Below are positions 26,943-34,675 of a DNA stretch of 64,000 nucleotides, piece after piece (position 1 is the first letter of the stretch; every line of letters starts with the position of its first letter). The notes under the pieces are model-generated. The model worked only from the letters and a program-made list of their open reading frames with translations. It was not told the origin of the DNA and did not search any database. Position numbers and translations under genes: made by a program. Source of the DNA: Streptomyces reniochalinae (GTDB lineage Bacteria; Actinomycetota; Actinomycetes; Streptomycetales; Streptomycetaceae); contig NZ_QOIM01000025.1 of assembly GCF_003323735.1 (NCBI RefSeq), forward strand, positions 62,001 to 126,000, read 5' to 3'.

Positions 26943-27082
26943 TGCGCCCCCTCACATGTGTCGAGTGACGACACCCTATGGAGTGAACGGCGGCGTGGGT
27001 AGCCCCTCGCGGGTCCGGGAAACCGGTCGGGGACGCCGCGAGGCGCCCGTGACAGCCCCGGGCGGAACGCGCGCGGAGCCGA

Positions 27083-27595
27083 TCAGGCGGGCCTGAGCGC
27101 GGCGTCGGCGGAACCGGCCGCGGACGGGTGGGGCACCAGGGCGCCTCCCGTGGCGTCGACGAAACCCCGCAACCCCTTGAGCAGCGCCTCGCGTTCCCGC
27201 ACCCGCATGCCGTCCAGCATCCCCAGCAGCGCCTCCTCGCGCTGCTCGCGCAGATGCGTCAGGTAGGCCCGGCCCCGCCCGGTCAGCCGCAGCTCCAACT
27301 CCCGTCGGCTGGTGGGGCTGGGAGAGCGTTCCACGAAGCCGATCGCCTCCAGCCGGTCGCACAGCCGGCTCACGGACGACGGCGCGGAACCCAGCGCCTC
27401 ACCCAGCGCGCGGAGGTTCATCCCCTCGTCGCGGTCGACGCAGTACATGACCCGGAGCTGCGACGGCGAGACGGGCGTGGTGGACGCGGCGTTCCTGCCG
27501 CGTTCCCACAGCACCTCCAGCAGTTCGATGACCTCGCTCGCCCGCTGTGCGGTATCGCGGGTGTTATGGCCGGGAGGGATAGGGTTCACACCCAT
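27083..27595 (-). CDS. MarR family transcriptional regulator
   Basis: A 170-residue winged-helix regulator. Core: TPVSPSQLRVMYCVDRDEGM, LRALGEALGSAPSSVSRLCD recognition helix, then the wing ERSPSPTSRRELELRLTGRG, all as in MarR proteins, followed by a C-terminal dimerisation helix. I use ATG 27595; a longer frame to 27715 would run through the likely operator repeats. It may repress its own promoter and respond to a small aromatic or oxidative signal. No target gene is obvious nearby. Confidence 0.88.
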   Translation of the reverse strand: MGVNPIPPGHNTRDTAQRASEVIELLEVLWERGRNAASTTPVSPSQLRVMYCVDRDEGMNLRALGEALGSAPSSVSRLCDRLEAIGFVERSPSPTSRRELELRLTGRGRAYLTHLREQREEALLGMLDGMRVREREALLKGLRGFVDATGGALVPHPSAAGSADAALRPA

Positions 27596-27601
27596 ATCAG
27601 T

Positions 27602-27631
27602 ACCACTCCATACAGGCGGGACCACTCCATA
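27602..27631. repeat. Direct repeats in the MarR promoter region
   Basis: ACCACTCCATA occurs at 27602-27612 and 27621-27631, an 11-bp direct repeat with 19-bp period, starting 7 bases upstream of the MarR start codon in an AT-richer pocket. It is a candidate regulator site. It could equally be part of the core promoter read on the minus strand. Confidence 0.5.
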
Positions 27632-27784
27632 TCGGTGAGCGCGCACAAGCCGGACGAGACCCCCGCCCGGTCTCTCTCCGGCGCCGCGGTCCGGTTCGGT
27701 CGGGTGGGGCGGCACCGCTCGCGAGCCGCCCCGGTGGCCGACTCGCCCGGCGCCCGCCCCGGTGACGGACGCGCCCGGTGCCGG

Positions 27785-28393
27785 TCAGCTGACGCGGGGG
27801 CGGACCGCCCCCGCGGCGCGCCGGGCCGGCGGTGCGCTGACGCTCGACCGCGCGGTGAGCAGCGAGTCGAAGAGGGCTCCGGCGGACAGGAGGGCGGCGC
27901 GCGCGTCCTCGGTCACCCGGTGGTCGGCGTGCGCGGCGCGGGCCGCCTCGTGGACGCGGCGGTACCCGTGGACGCGGCGGGCGTGGTGGACCGACAGCGC
28001 GGCGGCCAGGTCCTCGAACGGCGCCTGGGCGGGGTAGCCCCGCTCGGCGGCCAGCTCCGTCAGCAGGACCTCCGCCGCGTCGAGCGCCCGGCCGGGGTCG
28101 GCGGAGAAGTCCTCCTCCAGTGCGGTCCAGCGGGCGAGGTAGTGCTCGCGCGCGGCGCGGTCGAGCGGCAGGACCTGGAGCTGGGCGTACCGCTTGAGCC
28201 GGACGCGCAGCTCTCGCCTGGTGGTCCGCACGTCGCCGCGGCGGCGGGCCAGGGTGCGGTCGTACTCAGGACCGAAGCGGCCCTGGAGGTCTTCCCCGTC
28301 CCGGTCCGCCACCTCCTGCCTGAAACGGAACGCGAGCCCGACGGCGACCGCGAGGACCACGCCGAGACCGGCGATGAGCAGGATGGTGAACAT
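27785..28393 (-). CDS. Hypothetical membrane-anchored protein
   Basis: A 202-residue protein with one N-terminal membrane helix (MFTILLIAGLGVVLAVAVGL) followed by a long charged, mostly helical cytoplasmic domain (VADRDGEDLQGRFGPEYDRT, ALEEDFSADPGRALDAAEVL). The FGPEYDRT segment recurs in actinobacterial proteins of unknown function that I know only as hypotheticals. ATG 28393 is the start; the longer upstream frame is shadow. Divergent from the cold-shock gene. Confidence 0.75.
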   Translation of the reverse strand: MFTILLIAGLGVVLAVAVGLAFRFRQEVADRDGEDLQGRFGPEYDRTLARRRGDVRTTRRELRVRLKRYAQLQVLPLDRAAREHYLARWTALEEDFSADPGRALDAAEVLLTELAAERGYPAQAPFEDLAAALSVHHARRVHGYRRVHEAARAAHADHRVTEDARAALLSAGALFDSLLTARSSVSAPPARRAAGAVRPRVS

Positions 28394-28719
28394 GCGCGCC
28401 TTCTCCCCGGTTTCCGGACCCGTCGGCAGGCGGAAACCGTCCTGACAAAAATGGGGGATCGGGCTCTGAGAAGAGACCCGGCATGGGGCCCGTGCCCACC
28501 CGGGGCCCCGGTAAACCTCTTGATGGGCAATCCATCCGGACGGCTTCCGCGGATCGCCCGCCCAGCGCTCCGTGCCCCCGGATGACCAGGGACGACGGCC
28601 CTTTTCCCGCGTCGCCCGCCAGGCAAGCCGCACCTGCCGTACCCCTCACGGCTCGCCTTCGCTAGGATCCCGGCCAGGTGTCCGGGCACGGGGCCCGGGG
28701 ATGTGGTTGAGGTGGAAAC
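28394..28719. promoter_or_regulatory. 326-base divergent intergenic region
   Basis: No gene supported. TAGGAT (28663-28668) is a fair -10 element for the cold-shock gene, with no convincing -35. A GAGGTGG ribosome binding site lies directly before 28720. Confidence 0.35.
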
Positions 28720-29169
28720 ATGGTTGCTGGTCGAGTTGTCCGGTTCGACGGTGCGCGGGGTTACGGTTTCATCGCGCCGGAACACGGGGGCGAGGACGTC
28801 TTCCTGCACGCGAACGACCTGATGGTGCCGGAGTCCTACGTGCACACCGGCGTGGCGGTCGAATTCGAGATCGAGGACGGTGACCGGGGTCTGAAGGCCT
28901 CCTCGGTCCGCCTCCTGCACAATCCGGAGAACGTGTCGCCGTTCGCGCCGGCGCCCTCCGCCGCCGGTCAGGAGCGGGAGGCGTCGGCCTCCGTCCGCTC
29001 CGACGATCCGGACGACCCCCTGTGCGACGTGCTCAGCGTCGCCGAGTACACCAGGTCGGTGACGGAGCTGCTGCTGGAAGCCGCGCCGGGACTGACCGGG
29101 GCGCAGATCCTCGACATCCGCCGCAGGCTGGTGCAGTTCGGGAAGCAGCACGGCTGGGCCGAGGACTGA
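28720..29169 (+). CDS. Cold-shock domain protein with C-terminal extension
   Basis: A 149-residue protein. Residues 1-66 are a cold-shock domain binding single-stranded nucleic acid, with RNP1 GYGFI and RNP2 DVFLH. A linker then leads to a second segment of about 60 residues (EYTRSVTELLLEAAPGLTGA, then RRRLVQFGKQHGW) predicted helical. Common CspA proteins stop at about 67 residues, so the extension roughly doubles the length. In Streptomyces such extended cold-shock proteins occur as monocistronic genes. Probably an RNA chaperone or regulator. Confidence 0.9.
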   Translation: MVAGRVVRFDGARGYGFIAPEHGGEDVFLHANDLMVPESYVHTGVAVEFEIEDGDRGLKASSVRLLHNPENVSPFAPAPSAAGQEREASASVRSDDPDDPLCDVLSVAEYTRSVTELLLEAAPGLTGAQILDIRRRLVQFGKQHGWAED

Positions 29170-29195
29170 CGCCGGCGGTACGTACAGCCGGTGGG

Positions 29196-29245
29196 CGCCG
29201 CCGCGGCGCGGGTACGGGTTCCGCCGTACCCGCGCCGCGGCGGCG
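29196..29245. terminator. Very strong hairpin, first of three
   Basis: A perfect 22-bp GC stem (29196-29217 with 29224-29245; begins CGCCGCCGCGGCGCGGG) with a 6-base loop, 27 bases after the cold-shock gene stop. Terminates the + transcript. Confidence 0.75.
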
Positions 29246-29254
29246 TTCGTGAAC

Positions 29255-29294
29255 ACCGGGGTGTCCGGACACTGTGGTCTCCGGACACCCCGGT
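29255..29294. terminator. Second hairpin of the convergent intergenic region
   Basis: A perfect 15-bp stem (ACCGGGGTGTCCGGA at 29255-29269 with complement 29280-29294) and a 10-base loop, between convergent genes. Confidence 0.65.
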
Positions 29295-29307
29295 TTCCGC
29301 ACACCGC

Positions 29308-29340
29308 GGACCCCGGGGCCCGCGAACGGGCCCCGGGTCC
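29308..29340. terminator. Third hairpin, nearest the LysM gene end
   Basis: A GC stem of 14 bp with one bulged C (GGACCCCGGGGCCCG at 29308-29322 and CGGGCCCCGGGTCC at 29327-29340), 7 bases from the end of the - strand LysM gene, suited to terminate that transcript. Confidence 0.65.
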
Positions 29341-29346
29341 GGTGGG

Positions 29347-30045
29347 TCAGTACCAGCCGTGCTTGTTGTGAAAGGCGAGCGCCGCCTGCCAGGAGCCGTA
29401 GCGGTTCTCGACGTAGCGCTCGGCGCCCGCGTGCTGTTCGGCGACCGTGCCCTTGCCCCAGGGCTGGTCGGTCTGGAACAGCCCGTAGTACTTGCCGTTC
29501 TGGGCGTTGGGGTTGCCGCTGGACTCCCGGCGGATGATCTCCGCCTTCGCCGCGTTCTCCGACATGGAGGCGGCCGAGGAGGCGGGCTTGGACCGCGTGG
29601 GCTGCGGAGCCGCCTCGCCCTGTGACTGCTCCTCCTCCTGTGCGTGCGGGGCCTGTGGGGCCTGTGATGCCTGCGGAGCCTCGGGGGTCGCCTCCTGCGC
29701 CGGGGGCGGCGCCGAGGGGGCCGGCTGCGGGGTACTCGCGCCGGTGACCTCCAGTCGCTGGCCGGGGAAGATCCGGTCGGGATCGGGGAGGCCGTTCCGC
29801 TCGGCCAGTTCCTGCCAGGTGGTCCCGTGGCGCTGTGCGACCTGGGAGAGGGTGTCGCCGGGCTGCACCTCGTACCCGGAGGTGCCCTGCGTCTCGTACC
29901 CGGTGGTGCCCTGGGACCGCGCGGTGGCCTCCGCGTGGGTGTGCGTGCCGGCGGACTGCGCCTCCTGCCCGAAGGCGGGAGTTGCCGGGACGGCGACCGC
30001 AGCCGCCGTGAGGACGCCGAAGGTGGCGATCTTGGTCTTACGCAT
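29347..30045 (-). CDS. Secreted LysM protein with transglycosylase-like C-terminus
   Basis: A 232-residue exported wall protein. Signal peptide: MRKTKIATFGVLTAAAVAVP with Ala-rich cleavage site near residue 26. LysM domain about residues 58-100 (YEVQPGDTLSQVAQRHGTTW, NGLPDPDRIFPGQRLEV), a Pro/Ala/Glu/Gln linker, then a short lysozyme-like end (AEIIRRESSGNPNAQNGKYY, GLFQTD) with the probable catalytic Glu in RRESSG. It would bind and cleave peptidoglycan, like the resuscitation-type proteins of actinobacteria. A riboswitch-like leader precedes it, which fits control of such wall enzymes by c-di-AMP in this group. Confidence 0.9.
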   Translation of the reverse strand: MRKTKIATFGVLTAAAVAVPATPAFGQEAQSAGTHTHAEATARSQGTTGYETQGTSGYEVQPGDTLSQVAQRHGTTWQELAERNGLPDPDRIFPGQRLEVTGASTPQPAPSAPPPAQEATPEAPQASQAPQAPHAQEEEQSQGEAAPQPTRSKPASSAASMSENAAKAEIIRRESSGNPNAQNGKYYGLFQTDQPWGKGTVAEQHAGAERYVENRYGSWQAALAFHNKHGWY

Positions 30046-30060
30046 CTGAATCAGGTCCTT

Positions 30061-30225
30061 ACCGTCGAGTCCGGAGACTCTCTGTTGGGGTCAGAGGAAA
30101 GCCCGTCAGGGCGGTAGCAAACTCCTCCGGGGGCTCCCCGGGCTGACGATCCGTTCGGCCCGGCCGATCTTTCACCCGGGCAGAGGTACCGGGCGTCCCC
30201 GATGGGCGGTACCCGACGCCGCCAC
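30061..30225 (-). ncRNA. Candidate c-di-AMP (ydaO-yuaA) riboswitch leader
   Basis: Reading the minus strand, conserved elements of the ydaO class appear in order: CGGGGACGCC (about 30193-30203), GGGTGAAAGATC (30166-30177), CCGAACGGATCGTCAGC (30142-30158), then GCTACCGCC and a final helix CCCTGACGGGC before the LysM gene. In Streptomyces this riboswitch is known to lie upstream of cell-wall lytic and rpf-like genes, exactly the type of gene found here. Boundaries are approximate. The remaining bases up to 30564 hold the promoters of this leader and of the deoR-type gene, with no gene I can support. Confidence 0.72.
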
Positions 30226-30564
30226 GACGTGCCACGGCCACCCCGGGCGCCCGCTGGTGTCCGACCCCCGCGTCGTCGCGTGGCGCCCGTGCGGGCCACG
30301 GAGAGGCGGGCGGGCCCGGAACGGGCGCGTGCGGGCGGGAAACGGGCACCGAGGCAGGGCGCGGACGCGGCCCGGGCCTGGGACGTCACGCTGTGAGGGG
30401 CGGCGGGATACGGGCGCAAGCGGGCACGATCTGCCCGACCGGAGGGCTGGTGGTGCCCCGCCCACGCCCGGTACAACTCTGCACACGGGCAGGAACGGGC
30501 AGCCCGGTGCCCGAACGGAGCCCGCGGGGACCGGCCGGGACGGGACGAACAGGAGCGCGGAGCC

Positions 30565-31326
30565 ATGAGCGCGGCGGAGCGGCAGCGGCAGATCGTCGGT
30601 ACGGCACGACGACTGGGCTCCGTCGAGGTGACCCAACTCGCCGACGATCTCGGCGTGGCCAAGGAGACGGTGCGCCGCGATCTGCGCGTCCTGGAGCAGC
30701 ACGGTCTGCTGCGCCGTACGCACGGAGGCGCCTACCCGGTGGAGAGCGCCGGCTTCGAGACGACACTGGCCTTCCGCACCACCATGCACGTGCCGGAGAA
30801 GCGGCGGATCGCCTCGGCCGCCGTCGAACTGCTCGGGGACGCGGAGACGGTCTTCGTGGACGAGGGGTTCACCCCCCAGCTCATCGCCGAGGCGCTGCCA
30901 ACGGACCGGTCGTTGACGGTGGTGACGGCCTCGCTGCCGGTGGCGAACGTGCTGGCGACCGCCGGTGACTTCACCGTGCTGCTGCTGGGCGGACGGGTGC
31001 GGGGCGGCACGCTGGCCACCGTCGAGCACTGGACGACGAAGATGCTGGCCGGATTCGTCATCGACCTGGCGTTCGTCGGCGCCAACGGCATCTCCCGCGA
31101 GCACGGGCTGACCACCCCCGACCCGGCGGTCAGCGAGGTGAAGGCGCAGGCGGTGCGGGCGGCACGGCGACGGGTCTTCGCCGGGCCGCACACCAAGTTC
31201 GGCGCGGTGAGTTTCTGCCGCTTCGCCCAGGTGGGCGACTTCGAGGCGCTCGTCACCTCCACCGGGCTGCCGGCACAAGAAGCACACCGCTACGCCCTGC
31301 TGGGGCCGCAGGTCATCAGAGTCTGA
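30565..31326 (+). CDS. DeoR family transcriptional regulator
   Basis: A 253-residue sugar-operon regulator. N-terminal helix-turn-helix (EVTQLADDLGVAKETVRRDL, LRRTHGGAYP) is the DeoR signature; the C-terminal DeoRC sensor resembles sugar-phosphate isomerases (ETVFVDEGFT, LTVVTASLPVANVL, AFVGANGISREHGLTT). It is the first gene before the polyol ABC operon, about 100 bases upstream and co-directional, so it most likely controls that operon in response to a phosphorylated intermediate. Confidence 0.92.
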   Translation: MSAAERQRQIVGTARRLGSVEVTQLADDLGVAKETVRRDLRVLEQHGLLRRTHGGAYPVESAGFETTLAFRTTMHVPEKRRIASAAVELLGDAETVFVDEGFTPQLIAEALPTDRSLTVVTASLPVANVLATAGDFTVLLLGGRVRGGTLATVEHWTTKMLAGFVIDLAFVGANGISREHGLTTPDPAVSEVKAQAVRAARRRVFAGPHTKFGAVSFCRFAQVGDFEALVTSTGLPAQEAHRYALLGPQVIRV

Positions 31327-31428
31327 CCCGTCCCGCCCGAGCGCTCCACCCCGTCCCCGTCCCGGACCGGCGGTCGTCCTCGTACGCCCGCCGACGCCGT
31401 ACACATGTCGATTTCGCCAGGAGTTTCC

Positions 31429-32823
31429 ATGCGCCGTCGGAGCAGACAGCTCAGCCGGACACCCCACCGACCACACCGTGCCCGGGCGCTGGCCGCGACC
31501 GCCACGGCGGGCGTGCTGCTCACGCTGCCCGCCTGCGCAGGGGCGGGGGCACTGGGGCAGGGGGGTGACACGATCAACGTCCTCATGGTGAACAATCCGC
31601 AGATGCTGGAGCTGCGGAAGCTGACCGCGGCTCACTTCACGAAGGAGACCGGTATCAAGGTCAACTTCACGGTGCTGCCGGAGAACGACGTCCGCGACAA
31701 GATCAGCCAGGACTTCGCCAACCAGGCGGGCCAGTACGACGTGGCCACCCTCAGCAACTACGAGACGCCGATCTTCGCGAAGAACGAGTGGCTGCAACCG
31801 CTGGACCAGTACACCCGCAAGGACAAGTCGTTCGACCAGCAGGACATCCTGCCTCCGGTGCGGGAGTCGCTCAGCGGCGAGGACGGCAAGGTCTACGCCC
31901 AGCCCTTCTACGGGGAGTCGTCCTTCCTGATGTACCGCAAGGACGTCTTCGCCGAAAAGGGGCTGACGATGCCCAAGGAGCCGACCTGGCCGCAGGTCGC
32001 CGAGCTCGCGGCCGAGGTGGACGGTTCGCAGCGCGGCATGAAGGGCATATGCCTGCGCGGGCTGCCGGGCTGGGGCGAGCTGGTCGCGCCGCTGACGACG
32101 GTCGTCAACACCTTCGGCGGCACGTGGTTCGACAAGGACTGGAACGCGCGGCTGGACGATCCCGCCTTCAAGAAGGCGACGAAGTTCTATGTCGACCTGG
32201 TGCGCAAGCACGGCGAATCCGGCGCCGCCCAGGCCGGTTACGCCGAATGTCTGAACAACATGACCCAGGGCAAGACCGCCATGTGGTACGACGCCACGGC
32301 CGGCGCCGGTTCGCTGGAGGGCGCGAAGTCCAAGGTCAAGGGCAAGATCGGGTACGTGCCCGCGCCGACGCTCAAGACGGAGAGCTCCGGCTGGCTCTAC
32401 AGCTGGGCGTGGGGCATCCAAAAGGCGAGCCGTAACCAGGACAAGGCGTGGAAGTTCATCTCCTGGGCGTCGGGCAAGAAATACGAGCGGCTGGTCGGCG
32501 AGGAGTTCGGCTGGGCCAACGTGCCGGCGGGCAAGAGGGCCTCGACCTACAAGCTGCCCGAGTACAAGAAGGAGGCGGGAGCCTTCGGTGAGGTCACCCG
32601 CCGGGCCATCACAGGCGCCGAGCCCCGCGATCCCGGCGTGCAGCCGCGGCCGACCATCGGTATCCAGTTCGTGGACATCCCCGAGTTCGCCGACCTGGGC
32701 ACCAAGGTCTCGCAGGAGATCAGCGCGGCGATCGCGGGCCGCCAGTCCGTCGAGACCGCCCTGCGCAAGTCCCAGGCGCTGGCCGAAGAGATCTCCGAGG
32801 ACTACGAGGGGCGGGGCCGATGA
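31429..32823 (+). CDS. Polyol/sugar-binding lipoprotein (SmoE-like ABC component)
   Basis: A 464-residue extracellular solute-binding protein family 1 lipoprotein. Long Arg-rich N-terminus, hydrophobic core and lipobox LPAC near residue 41. The mature protein carries the type-1 pattern (HFTKETGIKVNFTVLPEND, KDVFAEKGLTMPKEPTW, NMTQGKTAMWYDATAGAG). This pattern is like binding proteins for mannitol, sorbitol and related polyols. Start ATG 31429 after CAGGAG; an earlier ATG at 31405 is less likely. Overlaps the permease gene by 4 bases (ATGA). Confidence 0.92.
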   Translation: MRRRSRQLSRTPHRPHRARALAATATAGVLLTLPACAGAGALGQGGDTINVLMVNNPQMLELRKLTAAHFTKETGIKVNFTVLPENDVRDKISQDFANQAGQYDVATLSNYETPIFAKNEWLQPLDQYTRKDKSFDQQDILPPVRESLSGEDGKVYAQPFYGESSFLMYRKDVFAEKGLTMPKEPTWPQVAELAAEVDGSQRGMKGICLRGLPGWGELVAPLTTVVNTFGGTWFDKDWNARLDDPAFKKATKFYVDLVRKHGESGAAQAGYAECLNNMTQGKTAMWYDATAGAGSLEGAKSKVKGKIGYVPAPTLKTESSGWLYSWAWGIQKASRNQDKAWKFISWASGKKYERLVGEEFGWANVPAGKRASTYKLPEYKKEAGAFGEVTRRAITGAEPRDPGVQPRPTIGIQFVDIPEFADLGTKVSQEISAAIAGRQSVETALRKSQALAEEISEDYEGRGR

Positions 32824-33794
32824 GCACGCCGACGACCGCTCCGGCACCCGGAGCGCGCAACGAGCGCCCGTCAGCGGCCGGCAAGACCGCCACGAAACCG
32901 CAGGGGCCGCCGAACAAGCTGCGCGCCTGGGTCACCAGGGCGCCGCTGCTGCCCGCGCTGGTCTTCATGATCGTCGTCACCCAGCTGCCGTTCGTGGCCA
33001 CCCTGGTGGTCTCCTTCTTCGACTGGAACGCCCTGTACCCGGAGGCGCGCCGGTTCGGCGGCTTCGAGAACTACCAGGAGGTTCTCGGCGACGCGGCGCT
33101 GCGCGAGTCCGTGGTGACGACAGCCGTACTGACCGCCGTCGTCGTGCTGACCAGTCTGGTGCTCGGGCTCTGCCTGGCGCTGCTGCTCGACCGCACCTTC
33201 AAGGGCCGCGGCCTGGTGCGCACCCTGCTGATCGCGCCGTTCCTGCTGGTTCCCGTGGCGGCGGCGCTGCTGTGGAAGCACGTCCTGTACAACCCGGAGT
33301 ACGGGCTGCTGAACGGCATGCTGACCTGGGTGTTCGGGGACGACGGGCCACAGCCCGACTGGGTGGCCGAGATGCCGCTCGGCGCGGTGGAGGTGGCGCT
33401 GATCTGGCAGTGGACGCCGTTCATGATGCTCATCCTGCTGGCCGGATTGCAGAGCCGTCCCGCCGACTCCCTGGAGGCGGCCCGCATCGACGGGGCGAGC
33501 GCCTGGCAGATCTTCCGCTATCTGACGGTGCCGCACCTGCGCCGCTACCTGGAACTGGGCGCGCTGCTGGGGTCGATCTACATCGTGCAGAACTTCGACG
33601 CCGTCTTCACCATCACCTCCGGCGGGCTGGGAACCGCCAACCTGCCGTACACCATCTACCAGACCTTCTACCAGGGCCACGAGTACGGGCTGGCGTCCGC
33701 GGCCGGGGTCCTGGTGGTGCTCGGCTCCCTGATCATCGCCACCCTCGCGCTGCGGGTGGTCTCGTCCCTCTTCCGTGAGGAGGCCCGGTCATGA
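32820..33794 (+). CDS. Sugar/polyol ABC permease, MalF/SmoF type
   Basis: A 324-residue inner-membrane permease with six main hydrophobic helices and the cytoplasmic EAA loop EAARIDGASAWQIFRYLTVP that docks the ATPase. The N-terminal 35 residues are hydrophilic. Start overlaps the binding-protein stop and its own stop overlaps the next start, a tightly coupled operon. It pairs with the following MalG-type permease. Confidence 0.93.
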   Translation: MSTPTTAPAPGARNERPSAAGKTATKPQGPPNKLRAWVTRAPLLPALVFMIVVTQLPFVATLVVSFFDWNALYPEARRFGGFENYQEVLGDAALRESVVTTAVLTAVVVLTSLVLGLCLALLLDRTFKGRGLVRTLLIAPFLLVPVAAALLWKHVLYNPEYGLLNGMLTWVFGDDGPQPDWVAEMPLGAVEVALIWQWTPFMMLILLAGLQSRPADSLEAARIDGASAWQIFRYLTVPHLRRYLELGALLGSIYIVQNFDAVFTITSGGLGTANLPYTIYQTFYQGHEYGLASAAGVLVVLGSLIIATLALRVVSSLFREEARS

Positions 33795-34675
33795 GTGCGA
33801 GCGTCACGGTCGCCGACCCGAGAAAGGCGCGCGCGGTCACCGCCCCGCGCACGGTACGGCGCAGAAACGCGCTGCTGGGCCTGTTGGCGTGGCTGTGCGG
33901 GATCGTCTTCTTCCTGCCGATCGCGTGGATGGTGCTCACCTCCTTCCACTCCGAGTCGGACGCGGCCACCAACCCGCCGTCCCTGGCCGCCCCGCTGACG
34001 CTGGACGGCTACCGGGAGTTCTTCGGCGGGGCCTGGCAGTCGGGGCCCTGGCCGGCGCTGGCCAACTCGCTGACCGCCTCGGTGGTCTCCACCCTGTTCG
34101 TGCTCGTACTGGCGCTGCCCGCCGCCTACGCGCTGTCCATCAGGCCGGTGCGCAAGTGGACCGACGTGCTGTTCTTCTTCCTGTCCACGAAGATGCTCCC
34201 GGTGGTCGCAGGGCTGCTGCCGATCTACCTGTTCGCCAAGAACACCGGCTTCCTCGACAACATCTGGCTGCTGGTCATCCTCTACACCTCGATGAACCTG
34301 CCGATCGCGGTGTGGATGATGCAGTCCTTCCTGGCCGAGGTGCCGGTCGCGCTGATCGAGGCCGCGCAGCTCGACGGCGCCCGGCTGCCCACCATCCTGG
34401 CGCGGGTCGTCGCACCCGTCGCCGCGCCGGGGATCGCCGCCACCGCGCTGATCTGCTTCATCTTCTCCTGGAACGAGATGCTCTTCGCGCGGGTGCTGAC
34501 GGGGGTCGTCGCACAGACGGCGCCCGTCTTCCTGACCGGATTCATCACCAGCCAGGGCCTGTTCCTGGCCAAGGTGTGCGCCGCGTCGCTCGTGATCTCC
34601 CTGCCGGTGCTCGCCGCGGGGTTCGCCGCCCAGGACAAGCTGGTCCAGGGCCTGTCGCTAGGAGCCGTGAAATGA
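33791..34675 (+). CDS. Sugar/polyol ABC permease, MalG/SmoG type
   Basis: A 294-residue permease with six helices and EAA loop EAAQLDGARLPTILARVVAP. Segments such as STKMLPVVAGLLPIYLFAKN and IFSWNEMLFARVLTG are typical of polyol importers. No ATP-binding gene follows; in Streptomyces such operons usually use the shared ATPase MsiK encoded elsewhere (family knowledge). The stop overlaps the dehydrogenase start. Confidence 0.93.
   Translation: MSASVTVADPRKARAVTAPRTVRRRNALLGLLAWLCGIVFFLPIAWMVLTSFHSESDAATNPPSLAAPLTLDGYREFFGGAWQSGPWPALANSLTASVVSTLFVLVLALPAAYALSIRPVRKWTDVLFFFLSTKMLPVVAGLLPIYLFAKNTGFLDNIWLLVILYTSMNLPIAVWMMQSFLAEVPVALIEAAQLDGARLPTILARVVAPVAAPGIAATALICFIFSWNEMLFARVLTGVVAQTAPVFLTGFITSQGLFLAKVCAASLVISLPVLAAGFAAQDKLVQGLSLGAVK

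Noticed and set aside
27602..27631. CRISPR-like spaced repeats
   Set aside because: Only two short copies and no further units or cas genes anywhere in the window; treated as a possible operator instead.
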